A stretch of DNA of 64,000 nt. Source: Martelella limonii. GTDB taxonomy: Bacteria; Pseudomonadota; Alphaproteobacteria; Rhizobiales; Rhizobiaceae. Position numbers and translations under genes: made by a program. Each line of letters begins with the position of its first letter. The first letter of the stretch is position 1. A model generated the notes under the pieces. It had not been told where the DNA came from and ran no database searches. It saw only the letters and a list, made by a program, of their open reading frames with translations. Positions 48,626 to 59,700 of the stretch are shown here, piece by piece. The stretch lies in NCBI RefSeq assembly GCF_013344475.1, contig NZ_JABUOU010000001.1, forward strand, positions 496,001 to 560,000. Reading direction: 5' to 3'.

Positions 48626-49513
48626 GGACTGGGTGCCGATGGGCACCATTGCAGCAGCCTCCGCCTCGATGCCGACAACACCCCTCCGCGAGCGTTGCCC
48701 TCCGGCTTGCCCCACCGCTTTACGGTTTAAATTCATAGACAAGTTCATGTCATTGATTTTGCTCGCTTTCAGGTGTTTCCAGGCGTGCTGGACACGAGCA
48801 GGCGGTCAATGTGATGCAAAAACGACGAAGGTCGATTAGATTTCGAAGCTCTTCATGTCTAATGCATTGATGATGTTAAAGTAAATTAATTATCAGAGTA
48901 GATCGCATGGCGGAGGAGGTGTCCGTCGATCTGATATCGGAGAGGTTAAAAAATTAATGATTACAGTACCATATGTTTTAAAGTGTTGAGATTTGTGTAG
49001 CATTATGTGTAGCAAAACAAAACATGATCGCAAAGATACCTTTCGAGGCGACGCAGGCGAAGGCGGTCTCTCCTAGGGGTGACATCGTGCTCCGCGGCTA
49101 CCGCGATCAGCGTGTCGATGATCGCGGTCCGTTGCGCACTGTCGCAAACATCATGGCCCGAAGCCGATTTGCTAACGGCTCCGTTTAAACGGCGCGCTGA
49201 TCCGCGTGTCTACGCTCAATGTTGCGTTCGCCGTCGATGCAAAGCCATTGCTCAAAGCAGGCCAGCGATCTCCGACCTGCTCTGCACCGGGTCTCAGTCG
49301 TCATCACGATGGTGTTGTCACGTTAACGTTGCCGCGCCGAGAGGTGCCAGATGTTCCTGGCTTTTCGGGCGGTGCTTGGAACTGAAATTGAATGTAAGCA
49401 TTGTCGAAATCTACGACCAACCCGAAACGTCGGCAATCGGGGACCGGTTAACGTGACACCGCCCCGTTGCGTAGTCCCATCGCGGTGTCGCGCAAGGACC
49501 GCGTCTAGACCTG
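48626..49513. other. 888-base stretch without a supportable gene
   Basis: The left half (about 48700-49030) is AT-rich. It contains a nine-base direct repeat TGTGTAGCA at 48994-49002 and 49006-49014. The right half has one open frame of 125 codons with low-complexity residues and no recognisable family. A minus-strand stretch at about 49085-49180 reads IIDTLIAVAAEHDVTP, faintly like aldo/keto reductases, but too short to call. Confidence 0.6.
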
Positions 49514-50391
49514 TCAGTGCCGCCATTGCCGTACATGGTCGACGAGCGCCCTCAGCTTTGGCGCCATGTGCTTTCGCTGAGGGAAATAAAGCGAGAAGCC
49601 CGCAAATGGCGGCAGATATGTCTCCAGCAATGGCATCAGCGCGCCACTGTGGAAGTGCTCATCGAAACACTCCCAGGGGCCGAATGTGATACCGCCATCG
49701 GCGAGGGCGAGCCGCAGCATGAGACGCAGATCATTCGTGGTCACTTGCGGATTGACGGCGACTTCAAAGGGATGGCCGTCTTCGAAAATTCCCATCGCCA
49801 CGGTGCGATCTCGGGCGCAAGGCGCCAGCCTATACAGCGGTGTGTGAGCAGGTCGCGCGGATGCGTCGGCACGCCGTTTCGGGCTAGATAAGCAGGCGCT
49901 GCCGTTGCGATCTCCCGCTGTGGTCCGCCGACGGGCACGGCAATCATGTCCTGTTCGATCACTTCACCCAGCCGCACGCCTGCATCATAGCCATGGGCAA
50001 CTATATCGAACTCCTCATCCGTCACCGTCACATCCACGGTAACTGAGGGGTATTTCTCGGTGAAACGCGCTAGCAAAGGCCCATACAGAAACGGTTCGGC
50101 GATGGAGGTTACCGCCAGGCGAAGCCTCCCGCGCGGCAATGCGTCGCGTGCTTCGAGCGCAATGCGAACCACATCCATGGGCTCGCGCAGCTGATCCACC
50201 AGCCGTTCACCTGCCTCGGTCAATCGCACTGAGCGGGTTGTTCGCATGACTAGATGCTGCCCCAATTCACCCTCCAGCCGCTTGACTCCCTGGCTGACGG
50301 CGGAGCGCGTCACACCCAACCGGTCTGCGGCGGCGCGAAAGTTGTGCTCTTCGGCAACAACCAGCAGCAGCGGAAGAAGGTTCAGATCCAT
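49514..50391 (-). pseudogene. LysR-family regulator split by a frameshift
   Basis: The first frame, beginning MDLNLLPLLLVVAEEHNFRAA, has a complete LysR helix-turn-helix and most of the sensor domain up to APEIAPWRWEF. The remainder continues in another frame from about 49790: EDGHPFEVAVNPQVTTNDLRL, then ALADGGITFGPWECF and FSLYFPQRKHMAPKLRALV. The frame offset corresponds to loss of one base (or gain of two) at about 49785-49797. If repaired the protein would be about 292 residues, normal for the family. It diverges from the secreted-protein gene at 50504, which also carries a mutation. Either a sequencing error or true loss. Confidence 0.85.
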
Positions 50392-50503
50392 TGTCCAGTA
50401 TCACTAACCAATTCGTCTATTGCAAAGGGAATTCCAAAGGCAATCGGCTTCGTCCATCTTGCTCTCGCTGAAAAGCAGCAATGTGAAAACCCGAAAGAGA
50501 GAA

Positions 50504-51070
50504 ATGAAAAGTCTTAAACACCTTATTGCCGTCACCATTATCGTGTCGGCTTCCACGCCCGCCATGGCGGTATCCATTGGCTGCCCGGCGAGCGGGGAAG
50601 ATGCGCCGCTGGCGCTGCACAAACACTGGATCACGGAAGGCTGGGAAAAGCGTGAAAGCGACCCCGACTTCGTTTTTGCGGAGAAGATGACCCGCTACTA
50701 CGATCTCGAGGATCCGGTAGGCGTCTTCTACGACAACTTCGCACCGGGTGCGATACAGCTCTTCGAGAACAGCGCAGTCTATGGTGCGAATTGGGAAGGA
50801 TTGCAGGCAGATGCCAAGTCCGTTCGTCACGCTTTGACCGAGGGACACAGCGAATTGCTTGGCGAACGCGTGTCGTCGATGACGATCGGGTTCGTTGGCA
50901 CGCTAACCCGCCTTGACGGCACTGTGCTCCCGTTCAATGGCCGGTCCCAGCTGGGCTGAGCTTGCGACGACGGCAAATGGAAGGTTCGCCAGGAACTGAA
51001 CTATGCCTGGGTGGTCGAAGCAGCGGACATACAGCACTATTACGACGCGCTCGAAAATGACAAATCATAG
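50504..51070 (+). pseudogene. Secreted SnoaL-like protein with an in-frame TGA
   Basis: An exported small protein of 188 codons. The signal peptide is MKSLKHLIAVTIIVSASTPAMA, followed by a domain resembling SnoaL/NTF2-like folds (FVFAEKMTRYYDLEDPVGVFYDNF, in parts). A TGA at 50957-50959 interrupts it after RSQLG. The same frame then continues with ACDDGKWKVRQELNYAWVVE and about 18 further residues, ending at TAG. One base change from TGG (Trp), common at this position in such proteins, would restore it. The 151-codon upper part might still be made. It precedes and overlaps a small Atu4866-like gene. Confidence 0.7.
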
Positions 51071-51308
51071 AGTGCCCCACCCTTATGTTGGCCTGTGGGT
51101 CACCAAAGACCATGACATCCGGCACGAACTTCTGCCCAACGGGCGCTATGTCGAGGCACGTGGAAATCGCGAAAAGGCCTATGAAGGTCGCTACGAAGTG
51201 GCCGAATCGCATATTGATTACCGGGATGATACCGATTTTACCGCCGATGGCGAGTTCGTCGCGCCGAATGTCTTGCACCATGCCGGCATGGTATTGATCC
51301 GTCAGTAA
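51057..51308 (+). CDS. Atu4866-domain small protein
   Basis: Small protein of 83 residues matching the Atu4866 family first defined in Agrobacterium: HPYVGLWVTKDHDIRHELLP, NGRYVEARGNREKAYEGRYE, and HIDYRDDTDFTADGEF with HHAGMVLIRQ at the end. The fold is a small lipocalin-like beta-barrel; the function is unknown. The ATG overlaps the end of the preceding (interrupted) gene by 14 bases, so the two were translated together. A start further upstream is in frame but reads the neighbour in a shifted frame. Similar proteins are often fused or adjacent to SnoaL-like proteins and a divergent LysR gene, as here. Confidence 0.85.
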   Translation: MTNHRVPHPYVGLWVTKDHDIRHELLPNGRYVEARGNREKAYEGRYEVAESHIDYRDDTDFTADGEFVAPNVLHHAGMVLIRQ

Positions 51309-51420
51309 GCCTTCCCTACCACCAACCCACCCATCAAGCGTCCTGACGGAGACCTTGGGTTGGTGGTGGAACCCTCGGAAGAAGGACGATAGCGAAGCGT
51401 CTGTGATTAGGCGTGGAATA

Positions 51421-51680
51421 AGGACCCCGCTAGAGGGGTGATCGGCTTCCAAAGTGGACCCCGTCTAGCACAGGGGCTACAACAGCCTCCGGTTTATCTC
51501 GGAGGCTTTTTATTTGGATGCTTGTTGTGGAAACAATTGCGAAGATGCGCCGGCTTGCCCTGACGCAAGGCATGCCGATCAAAGCGATCTGCCGGGAGTT
51601 GGGCATTTCGCGTAGAGTGATACGGAAGGTTGTGCGCGGTGGTGAGACACATTACGTTCACGATGCCATCGGCGATATGA
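51421..51680 (+). mobile_element. IS21-family element, left-end remnant with istA start
   Basis: The stretch begins with GACCCC repeats (GGACCCCGCTAGAGGGGTG and GTGGACCCCGTC) of the type found at IS21 left ends, then the usual leader hairpin. The start of IstA follows at 51518: MLVVETIAKMRRLALTQGMP, then IKAICRELGISRRVIRKVVR, a helix-turn-helix. Homology fades after about codon 45, and the frame runs antisense into the end of the response-regulator gene. istB and the right end are missing. Confidence 0.7.
51485..51511 (+). terminator. Hairpin with T-tract in the IS21 leader
   Basis: GCCTCCG (51485-51491) and CGGAGGC (51500-51506) pair across an eight-base loop and are followed by TTTTT. Similar hairpins occur in IS21 leaders, where they can protect the element from outside transcription. 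Here it would also stop transcripts from the Atu4866 gene. Confidence 0.7.
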
Positions 51681-51704
51681 CCGGGCGGTGCAAGGCAAGC
51701 TTGG

Positions 51705-52457
51705 CTAGAGACCGTGAAAATGCTGGGAGTAGTCGTCAGTAATCTGACGCAGGCGTTTCGATGCGGCGCGACCGAGTGGGGTGGGTTGCTTGTCCGCAGC
51801 GAAATATATCAGGCTACGCCCGCCCGGTTCCCATTTGATCGTGCGAATCTTTTCCAGGTTGACGATCAGCGATCGGCTGAGGCGAAAGAAGGGTGGCGAT
51901 TTCAGGTCGGATTCGAACTTGCCAAGAAGTCCTCCCGCAAGATAGCTCTGATCGGTGTCGAGGTGCACTCTGGTGAAATCGGCTTCCGCCTGAAGCATGG
52001 TGATCGCATCTATCGATACCACAACGGAAGACATCATCGATTTCAGAAGTAGGCGGGATGCCGCTGCGGGCCTGATCGCGGCGTCGCTTGTCTGTGAGGT
52101 CTGGCGCAACCGCTCTCTCAGTCTGACGATGGCGGTTTGGAGGCGTTCGGGGTCGACAGGCTTTACGAGGAAGTCGAGGGCTGCGGCGTCGAAAGCGTCG
52201 ATGGCATAAAGACTATAGGCCGACACGACGATTACGGATGTCTCGGGGGGAAGATCGGCGACCAGGTCAAAGCCTGTTCCGGAGGTAAGTTCGATATCGA
52301 GAAATATGGCGTCCGGACGGACTGAGGCAACAAGTTCGCGGGCGCGATCCAGCGTTCCTGCTTCGCCGACAATCTCGATGTCCTCGAATTCGGCAAGCAT
52401 GCGCTTCATCCCGCGACGGGCCGGTGGCTCGTCATCAATCAGTATCACACGGGGCAT
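51705..52457 (-). CDS. LytTR-family response regulator
   Basis: Two-component response regulator of 250 residues. The receiver domain has the acidic pair at Asp8-Asp9, the phosphoacceptor Asp54 in IFLDIEL, a Ser/Thr position in IVVSAYS and Lys in FLVKPVDP. The C-terminal LytTR DNA-binding domain spans about 135-245 (VSIDAITMLQAEADFTRVHL, FFRLSRSLIVNLEKIRTI). Its start overlaps the end of the kinase gene by 13 bases, so the pair is co-expressed. The gene's end abuts the IS21 remnant but looks complete. The probable target is the large autotransporter gene transcribed away from this pair; this is inferred from proximity. Confidence 0.92.
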   Translation of the reverse strand: MPRVILIDDEPPARRGMKRMLAEFEDIEIVGEAGTLDRARELVASVRPDAIFLDIELTSGTGFDLVADLPPETSVIVVSAYSLYAIDAFDAAALDFLVKPVDPERLQTAIVRLRERLRQTSQTSDAAIRPAAASRLLLKSMMSSVVVSIDAITMLQAEADFTRVHLDTDQSYLAGGLLGKFESDLKSPPFFRLSRSLIVNLEKIRTIKWEPGGRSLIYFAADKQPTPLGRAASKRLRQITDDYSQHFHGL

Positions 52458-53605
52458 GCGGATCCCCTCAGTTCGAGGCGCGCCACAACGGTGGCGCCGG
52501 CCTGCTTCAAGGTCAGGCGGTATCTATCAGAATAGTGCAGCGAAAGGCGCTTGCGGGTATTGTTGAGGCCGATTGTCGGCCGGGCGGGCGGCTGCGGCGG
52601 GAGCGCCCCGGAATTTCTGACTTCGATCAGGATCGTCTCCTCATCGAGCCTACTCACTTCAATGCGGATCTCGATGGTATCGTCGGGATGGCGAAGGCCG
52701 TGCTTGACTGCGTTTTCGACCAGCCCCTGAAGGATCATGTGTGGCACCAGAACATGCACGGCAGAGTCATCAACCCTGACCTCGCAGTTCAGACGTTCCT
52801 CAAACCGCAGTTCCTGAATGCGCAGATAGGCGCGCATGGCTTCCAGTTCGTCGGTGAGCGGGCAGCAGGCATTTGTCGGTTGGTCGAGGCAATATCTGAG
52901 ATAGGAGGAAATACGGCGCACCATTTCCAGGGCATCATCGGGACGATCGTGTATTTCGGAAGCGATCGAATTCAGCGCGTTGAAGAGAAAGTGCGGTGCA
53001 AGCTGCAGGTGAAGGCGCTCAAGTTCCAGCCGCATTGTTTCCGCGCGCGCCTCTGCGGCGCGCAACCTTGCATTTCGTGCGTCGATAAGGGCGGAGAGCC
53101 AGAAATAAAACAGGCACCAACCGATCAACAGGAAGGCGTAGAACAGCGCATTCATCGGCAGGCTGATGGAAAGGTCGATGCCGCCGAGAACGCTCCGGCG
53201 CACGATGTCTGCGAGTGATGCCAGCAGCACGCCGCCTGCCACCGAAAAGCAAAGCAGAAAGAGAATCACGGGCAGGGATGCAATGCGCTGACAGCGAGAC
53301 AGGAACAGGACGTGAAGCGCCGTCGTCGCCGCAAAGGCGACCGGCTCAACGGCCAGGGTCATTGCGGTTGCAAGCAGAATATCGTTGAAGGCGATCAGCC
53401 GCGATATCCAGCTGACCAGCGCGAGAAATCCCCAGATTGCGACTTGTGAAATCCAGAAGGTGCGCAGGAGCGGCGCTGGCTGAGGGGATACCTGTTCCCC
53501 AGGAGCGCCGGTCAGGCCTTCGATTGATCTGTCATTCGGCGTTGCGCCTGCCATGTCCGCGCGTGTCCCCGTTTGCGTCAAGCGTCTGGTTTCTTTTACG
53601 CGCAT
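52445..53605 (-). CDS. LytS-type membrane sensor histidine kinase
   Basis: Histidine kinase of 386 residues. About four membrane segments lie at residues 50-72, 78-102, 112-134 and 151-172, then a coiled-coil-like linker (RAAEARAETMRLELERLHLQ). The His_kinase domain follows with His205 in LAPHFLFNALNSI and an HATPase region containing ILQGLVENAVKHGL and GLNNTRKRL. The extended N-terminus is polar; a start at the Met at residue 18 is equally likely. First gene of the pair with the LytTR regulator. The membrane part has no extracellular sensor domain, so it senses within or near the membrane. Confidence 0.9.
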   Translation of the reverse strand: MRVKETRRLTQTGTRADMAGATPNDRSIEGLTGAPGEQVSPQPAPLLRTFWISQVAIWGFLALVSWISRLIAFNDILLATAMTLAVEPVAFAATTALHVLFLSRCQRIASLPVILFLLCFSVAGGVLLASLADIVRRSVLGGIDLSISLPMNALFYAFLLIGWCLFYFWLSALIDARNARLRAAEARAETMRLELERLHLQLAPHFLFNALNSIASEIHDRPDDALEMVRRISSYLRYCLDQPTNACCPLTDELEAMRAYLRIQELRFEERLNCEVRVDDSAVHVLVPHMILQGLVENAVKHGLRHPDDTIEIRIEVSRLDEETILIEVRNSGALPPQPPARPTIGLNNTRKRLSLHYSDRYRLTLKQAGATVVARLELRGSACPV

Positions 53606-53778
53606 TGGCGGCGGGCCCGAATGTCAATTCATCGATAAAAACGAGGCTTTCATCGAATTGCTGCTGAAATGCCGTCCGGGCCGGTGCTTGGTAAGCGGCG
53701 TATTGAATTTCGCGCGCATCTGATTCTTTTCATATCGGAACCACGCGCAGGCAGTCACAGACTTCGGAGTTTTTCCAA

Positions 53779-56700
53779 ATGGGCAATCACATTCTTCCGG
53801 CTATTGAAGCAGCATGCTCGCACAGGGGCGCTGCACCGCGCAACATGCGGGCGATGATGTTTGCCTCGGTATCCGCCGTCTGTCTACTGTCGTCGCCAAT
53901 GGCCCATGCGAATGGCTGCGATGAGAGTTCCGATCCCATTACCTGTACGTTCGGCTCCGGCACAGTATCCGGCAACCTTTTCTTGACGGCCGCTTCGGGA
54001 AGTTACGGTGACGACGGGGCTGCGATCAAGGTCACGCAGGACGGCGCGACGCAAGCGCTGAGCATCACCTCCGGCACGCATTATTCCGGATGGACGATGG
54101 GCTCTGCAGGTGCGGGCGGCGATGAAAACGGCGGTGCTGCCGGCGCCGGGGGCTGGATCGAGTTCGACAATATCGGCGGCTCGTTCAACGCAACCGCCAA
54201 CGTCACGGGGGGATACAATTTTGCGCCCCTGATCCGTATGGAAAGCATTGGTGGTTCGGGCAACCAGAACAACAACAATTACAAGTCCAGCGGCGGCGCC
54301 GGCGGTGCCGGCGGTGCGCTGACCTTCACGAGCAATTCCGGCACGACCTATACGCTCAACGGTTCCGCAAATGCCGGCTCGGCGATCCTTTACGCGCTCA
54401 CCATCGGCGGCGCGGGTGGCAATCAGAACAGCGGCTTGACCGAAGACCAGTATGGCGGGGTCGGCGGCGCGGGCGGTGCCATCACCTTCAGCGGTGATGG
54501 GGCGGGATCGGCCAATGTCGGTTCGTCATCGTCGCGCTTTTCCGGCATTGCCGATGGCGGCGGGTTCCTGGCCGAATCTGTCGCGGGCGGCGGCGGTTAC
54601 AGCAATGGCAATGCCGGCGCGGGCGGCACGATCTCGATATCCGGCATGCCATCGGTCTCGATCTACTGGAACGCGACCGGTGCGGGAAGCAGCGGGCTGT
54701 TCGGTCTGGGCGGCTTGAGCGTCGGCGGCGGCGGCTTCAACAACAGCAAGAATGATGCCTCGGATCCGGGCGGCGCGGGTGGCGCAGGCGGCAGCGTCAC
54801 GGTTGAGAGCAACAACGACATCGTTCTGGATGTTGCCGGCGCCACCCCCGGCGTCAGTGCGGCGATGTCGGCGCAGAGCATTGGCGGAATGGGCGGAACC
54901 GGCCCGACCAAGGACAAGCCCGGCGGCAATGGCGGCGCCGGCGGCGCCGTTGCGATTGGCAATAGCGGCGGAGCGATGTCGATCAGGACCGCCGGCGATT
55001 ATGTCTACGGCGTGATCGGCCAGAGCATCGGCGGCCAGGGCGGCGATGGCGGCGACGGGGCGGCGCTTGCTGGCCAGGGCGGCGGCGGCGGTTTTGGCGG
55101 CAATGGTGGCAGCGTTACCGTCAACTTCAGCAATGCCGGCACGCTCACCACAACCGGCGAACTGGCTGCGGGCATCGTTGCGCACTCGATCGGCGGCGGC
55201 GGCGGCACGGGCGGCGATTTCGTCAGCGTGCTTGGCGGCCAGGCGGGCAATGGCGGCAACGGCGGCGATGGCGGCAATGTGCTGGTGAGCAGCGACATGG
55301 CGATCACGACGGGCGGCGACAATGCCTTCGGCGTGGTGGCGCAGTCGATCGCCGGAAGCGGCGGCACGGGGGGCATCGACGTCTCCACCCTCGTCAGCCT
55401 GGGCGGCGATGGCGCGGGCGGCGGCACGCCCGGCAACGTCACCGTGAACTACCTCGCCGACATCACGACCGCCGGGTATAACGCGCTCGGCATCATCGCC
55501 CAATCGGTTGGCGGCGGCGGCGGCGCTGCCGGCTCCTCGTCGGGGCTGGTCAGCGTCGGCGGCAATGCGGCGGGCACCACAATCGCGAACGGCGGCACGG
55601 TCGGGGTTTCCAGTACCGCGAAGATTTCGACGGGCGGGGATTCCTCGATCGGCATTCTGGCCCAGTCGGTCGGCGGCGGCGGCGGATCGGGCGGGGATTC
55701 GCTCGGCATGGCCGGCGTTGGCGGCCAGGGCGAGGCTGGCGGCAGCGGCGGCACGGTTGCGGTTTCCAATCTCGGCGCCATCAGCACGGCAGGCGACTAT
55801 TCTCCCGGCGCGGTCCTGCAATCGGTCGGCGGCGGCGGCGGCAATGGCGGCTCGGTGCTGACGCTGTCGACTATAGCTTCGATCGGGCTTGGCGGCATGG
55901 CGTCGCAGGGGGGCGATGGCGGCACGATCTGCATAGACAATACCGCGCAGTGCGGTGAGCTTGATACCTCGACCTCCCAATTCACCGCCTATGACCCGGC
56001 GCTTGCCGCAGCGAGCGCGTCCGGGAATGCGGCCATCAGTACGCTCGGCGACTTTTCGCCGGGCATCATCGCCCAGTCGGTTGGCGGCGGCGGCGGCAAT
56101 GGCGGCAGCGCCAAGAACGACAGCGTCCTCTCGTTCTACGCGCTCCAGACCGGCGGCTTTGGCGGCGCGGGTGGAGCGGGCGGGGTGGTCTCCGTTCGGC
56201 AGAACAATCTCGATATCACGACGTCCGGCGCACAGGCTGCCGGCATCATCGCCCAGTCTGTCGGCGGCGGCGGCGGCACCGGCGGCAACGCCAGCTATTT
56301 CGATGCGTCGGTGGGTTTCAACGCGGCATTCATCCTCGGCGGCAGCGGCGGCACCGGCGGTTCAGGCAAGACCGTCACCGTTGACCTCAACAATGCAACG
56401 ATCTTGACCGGCGCGATCCTTCAGGATGGCCAGGCCAGCATTCCCGCGGATTCGCCCGGCATCATCGCCCAGTCGATCGGCGGCGGCGGCGGCAATGGCG
56501 GCTCGACCTCGGCCAAGGATTTCCTGATCGCGGCCCCGACCGGAACCGGCGTGCCGGTCGCATTCAATTACCAGTCGGCGCATGGCGGCAATGGCGGCAA
56601 TGCCGGCGATGGCGGCGATGTCGACATCAGCCTCGATTCCGCGACGCGGGTAACGACCATCGGCGATGGGTCGCACGGCATGCTGATCCAGTCGGTCGGC

Positions 56701-59700
56701 GGCGGCGGCGGCAATGGCGGGGATTCCTCCGTCCTGTCGACCACGCTTGGTGACAAGGATACGGTCGAACTGACGGCCAGCGTCGCCTTCGGCGGCGGTG
56801 CGGGCAATATCCTCGGCGATACTAGCCTCGGCGCGACAAATGTCGGCTATGTTTTCAAAACGTCCGGCGGCGGCAATGGCGGCGCGCTGGACGTTGTCCT
56901 GGGGAATACCGAGGCCGCGAATTCGACGGGAGACGCGACCACGCCGATAAGGGGCGCGACGCCTGAGGCCACGATCCTGACCTACAGCGATGCATCCTAC
57001 GGCATGCTCGCGCAATCGATCGGCGGCGGCGGCGGCAATGGCGGCATCGGCAACAGCAATGCCTATTCCCAGGGTGGCACCGCCTCGCTGAAGGCAGATA
57101 TCGGTCTTGGCGGCAAGGGCGGCAGTGGCGGCACCGGCGGCAGCGTGGTCATCACCGAAGGCGGCGATTTCAACATCCAGACGCAAGGGTCCGGCTCGCG
57201 CGGCATCGTCGGCCAGTCGATCGGCGGCGGTGGCGGCACATCGCAGGGCGGCACCCTCTATCTGGCCGGTGAGGCGGGAGATTATGACGGCCGGCTTGAT
57301 GTCGGTATTGGCCTCACGGGCGGCTCCGGCGGCGCGGGCGGCACGATTTCCGGCGCCATCAACGGCGGCGTCGAGACGTTCGGCGGCGACGCCGACGCGG
57401 TTGTTCTCCAGTCGATTGGCGGCGGCGGCGGTATTGGCGGCTCGCTCGGCAGCGATGCCTCCTCGCACAAGATCCTCGATCTTATCGGCAATATCGAGGA
57501 CCAGCTCGGGCGACTGACCGATTCCGGCAGCACCTATCAGCTTACGGTTTCCGTCGGCGGCAAGGGCGGCGAGGGCGGCGCCGGCAACGCCGTCGATCTC
57601 AGTCTCGGCGGCAAGGTCACCACCGTGGGCGACTGGTCCGATGGCGTGGTCCTGCAGTCGATCGGCGGCGGCGGCGGCCAGGGCGGCTCTTCTGTTGCAA
57701 CCGGCAGCGCGATCACGGCCAATGTCGAGGTCGGCGTCGGCGGCAAGGGCGGCAAGGGTGGTATTGGCGGCCCGGTCCAGTTCGATCTCTGGGGTGACAA
57801 CTATATCCACACCTATGGCTATGGCGCCTACGGCCTTCTGGCGCAGTCGATCGGCGGCGGCGGCGGGCAGGGCGGCGATGGCTCGGACAGCCAGACCGGA
57901 ACGCTTGCAATCGGTGGCGATGGCGGCGGTACCGGCGGCAGCGGCGGCGCGGGCGGAGCGATCTCCACGCTGGAAAGCATCACGCCCCATGTCGTCACCC
58001 ATGGTTCGGACGCGATCGGCATCGTCGCGCAGTCGGTTGGCGGCGGCGGCGGCCAGGGCGGCGTTGGCAGCAGCGCGTCCGGAACCCGTATCGACAGCGA
58101 CGTGATGAGCGTGACGATCGGCGGCAAGGGCGGGGTTGCCGGCGATGGCGGCACCATCGATCTCGAATTCGGTTCCGGAACCGATATCGCCACCGATGGC
58201 GACCGCTCCTTCGGCCTGTTGATGCAGTCGATCGGCGGCGGCGGCGGGATCGGCGTCACCGGAACGGCGAGCGGCGGCCTTGATATCACCATTGGCGGCT
58301 CAGGCGGCGCTGCCGGCAGCGGCAAGGCGATCACGTTCAACATGGCGGCCGATGACGGGCAGGGGATCAGCACCAGCGGTGCTGGCGCGCATGCGCTTGT
58401 TGCCCAGTCGATCGGCGGCGGCGGCGGTATTGGCGGCGACGCCACGGGCGGAATTCTGACGCTTCTACCATCCTATCCTTCGGGATCGACCGGTGCGAGC
58501 GGTGATGGCGATGTCATCAATCTGGCGCTCGACGGGGCGCTCGTGACCACCGGCGCGGATTCCTTCGGCATTCTCGCTCAGTCGCTCGGCGGCGGCGGCG
58601 GTTTCGGCGGCGAGGGCGCGGGCAGCGGCGCTGCCGGGCTTTCATCGACGGCAGCCTCCGGCACCGGCGGGCCTATCACGATCAATTCCGCCGCGTCGAT
58701 CTCGGCCACGGGCGCGCGCTCCATGGGCATTTTCGCCCAGAGTGAAGGCGCTTCCGGTAATGGCAGGGTCGGTATCACGCTCAGCAGTGACGGCATGGTG
58801 TCCGGTGGTCAGAGCAATAACGCGTCAGCGATCTGGGTCGTCGGCGGAACCGACAATGCGATCACGCTGACGGATACCGCGAGCATTCAATCCGGCGCGG
58901 CGGCGACCGGAAACCAGTACAGCAACAACTATGCCGTCCTGTTTTCCCAGAATGGCGCGTCGGGCAGTTCGTTGACCGTCAACAATACCGGCACCGGAAC
59001 GGTCAGCGGCAGCATCGGCGGCGATGTGCAAAACACCGATGACATAGCCATGTTCGTGAACAACGGCATCGGCGGCACGCTTTCGGACGGCTATATCTAC
59101 GATGCTGATATCGTCAATGCCGGCACGTTCGAGATCGGCCGGTTCCGCCAGCCCGGAACGACGGTCGTGTCTGGCAATTTCGAGCAGACCGCCACAGGCT
59201 GGCTGATCCCCGACATCGACCTGAACAACGCGAATGCCGACCTGTTTCGGATCGAGGGCGATGCCGCGCTTGACGGCACGCTCGGCCTCAATCCTATCAG
59301 TCTGCTTCCGAGCCGTTCGGCGCGGTTCCTGAGCGTTGCGGGCGCGGAAAGCGGCGAATTGACGCCGCGGGACTCGACCCTTTTCGACTACCGGATCGAC
59401 GCGATTGGCAACGACCGCTATTTCCGCGTGGCCGGCGCCGATTTCACTCCGAACCTTACGAATGATCTCAATCGCGATCAGCACGCGCTGGCCGGAACGC
59501 TTCAGAATATCTGGGATGCCGGCGGTAACGACGCCTTCGGCAGCCTGTTCGGCGCCTTTGCAAGCGAGACCGACGGCGCGCCGGAAAAATATGCCGGCAC
59601 GCTCGACGAGTTGCGCCCCCGCGCCGCCTTCGCCACGGCGGTGGAGCAGAGTTTCGAAATGCTGGAATTCGGCTCCAGCCTGATGAGCTGCCCGGAATTC

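Noticed and set aside
49085-49180. Possible aldo/keto reductase fragment on the minus strand
   Set aside because: Only about 16 residues (IIDTLIAVAAEHDVTP) resemble the family and the continuation does not fit.
50957-50959. In-frame TGA as a possible selenocysteine codon
   Set aside because: No SECIS-like hairpin is evident directly after it and the protein type is not known to use selenocysteine. A Trp-to-stop mutation is simpler.
54526-58445. Long minus-strand open frames rich in Ala, Arg and Pro opposite the autotransporter
   Set aside because: They are products of the GGC-repeat DNA read backwards and have no start context or homology.
55180-58610. Regularly repeated GGCGGCGGCGG-type DNA that could be mistaken for a CRISPR array or PE_PGRS gene
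   Set aside because: Repeats are in frame, variable in spacing and part of one continuous coding sequence ending in an autotransporter barrel.
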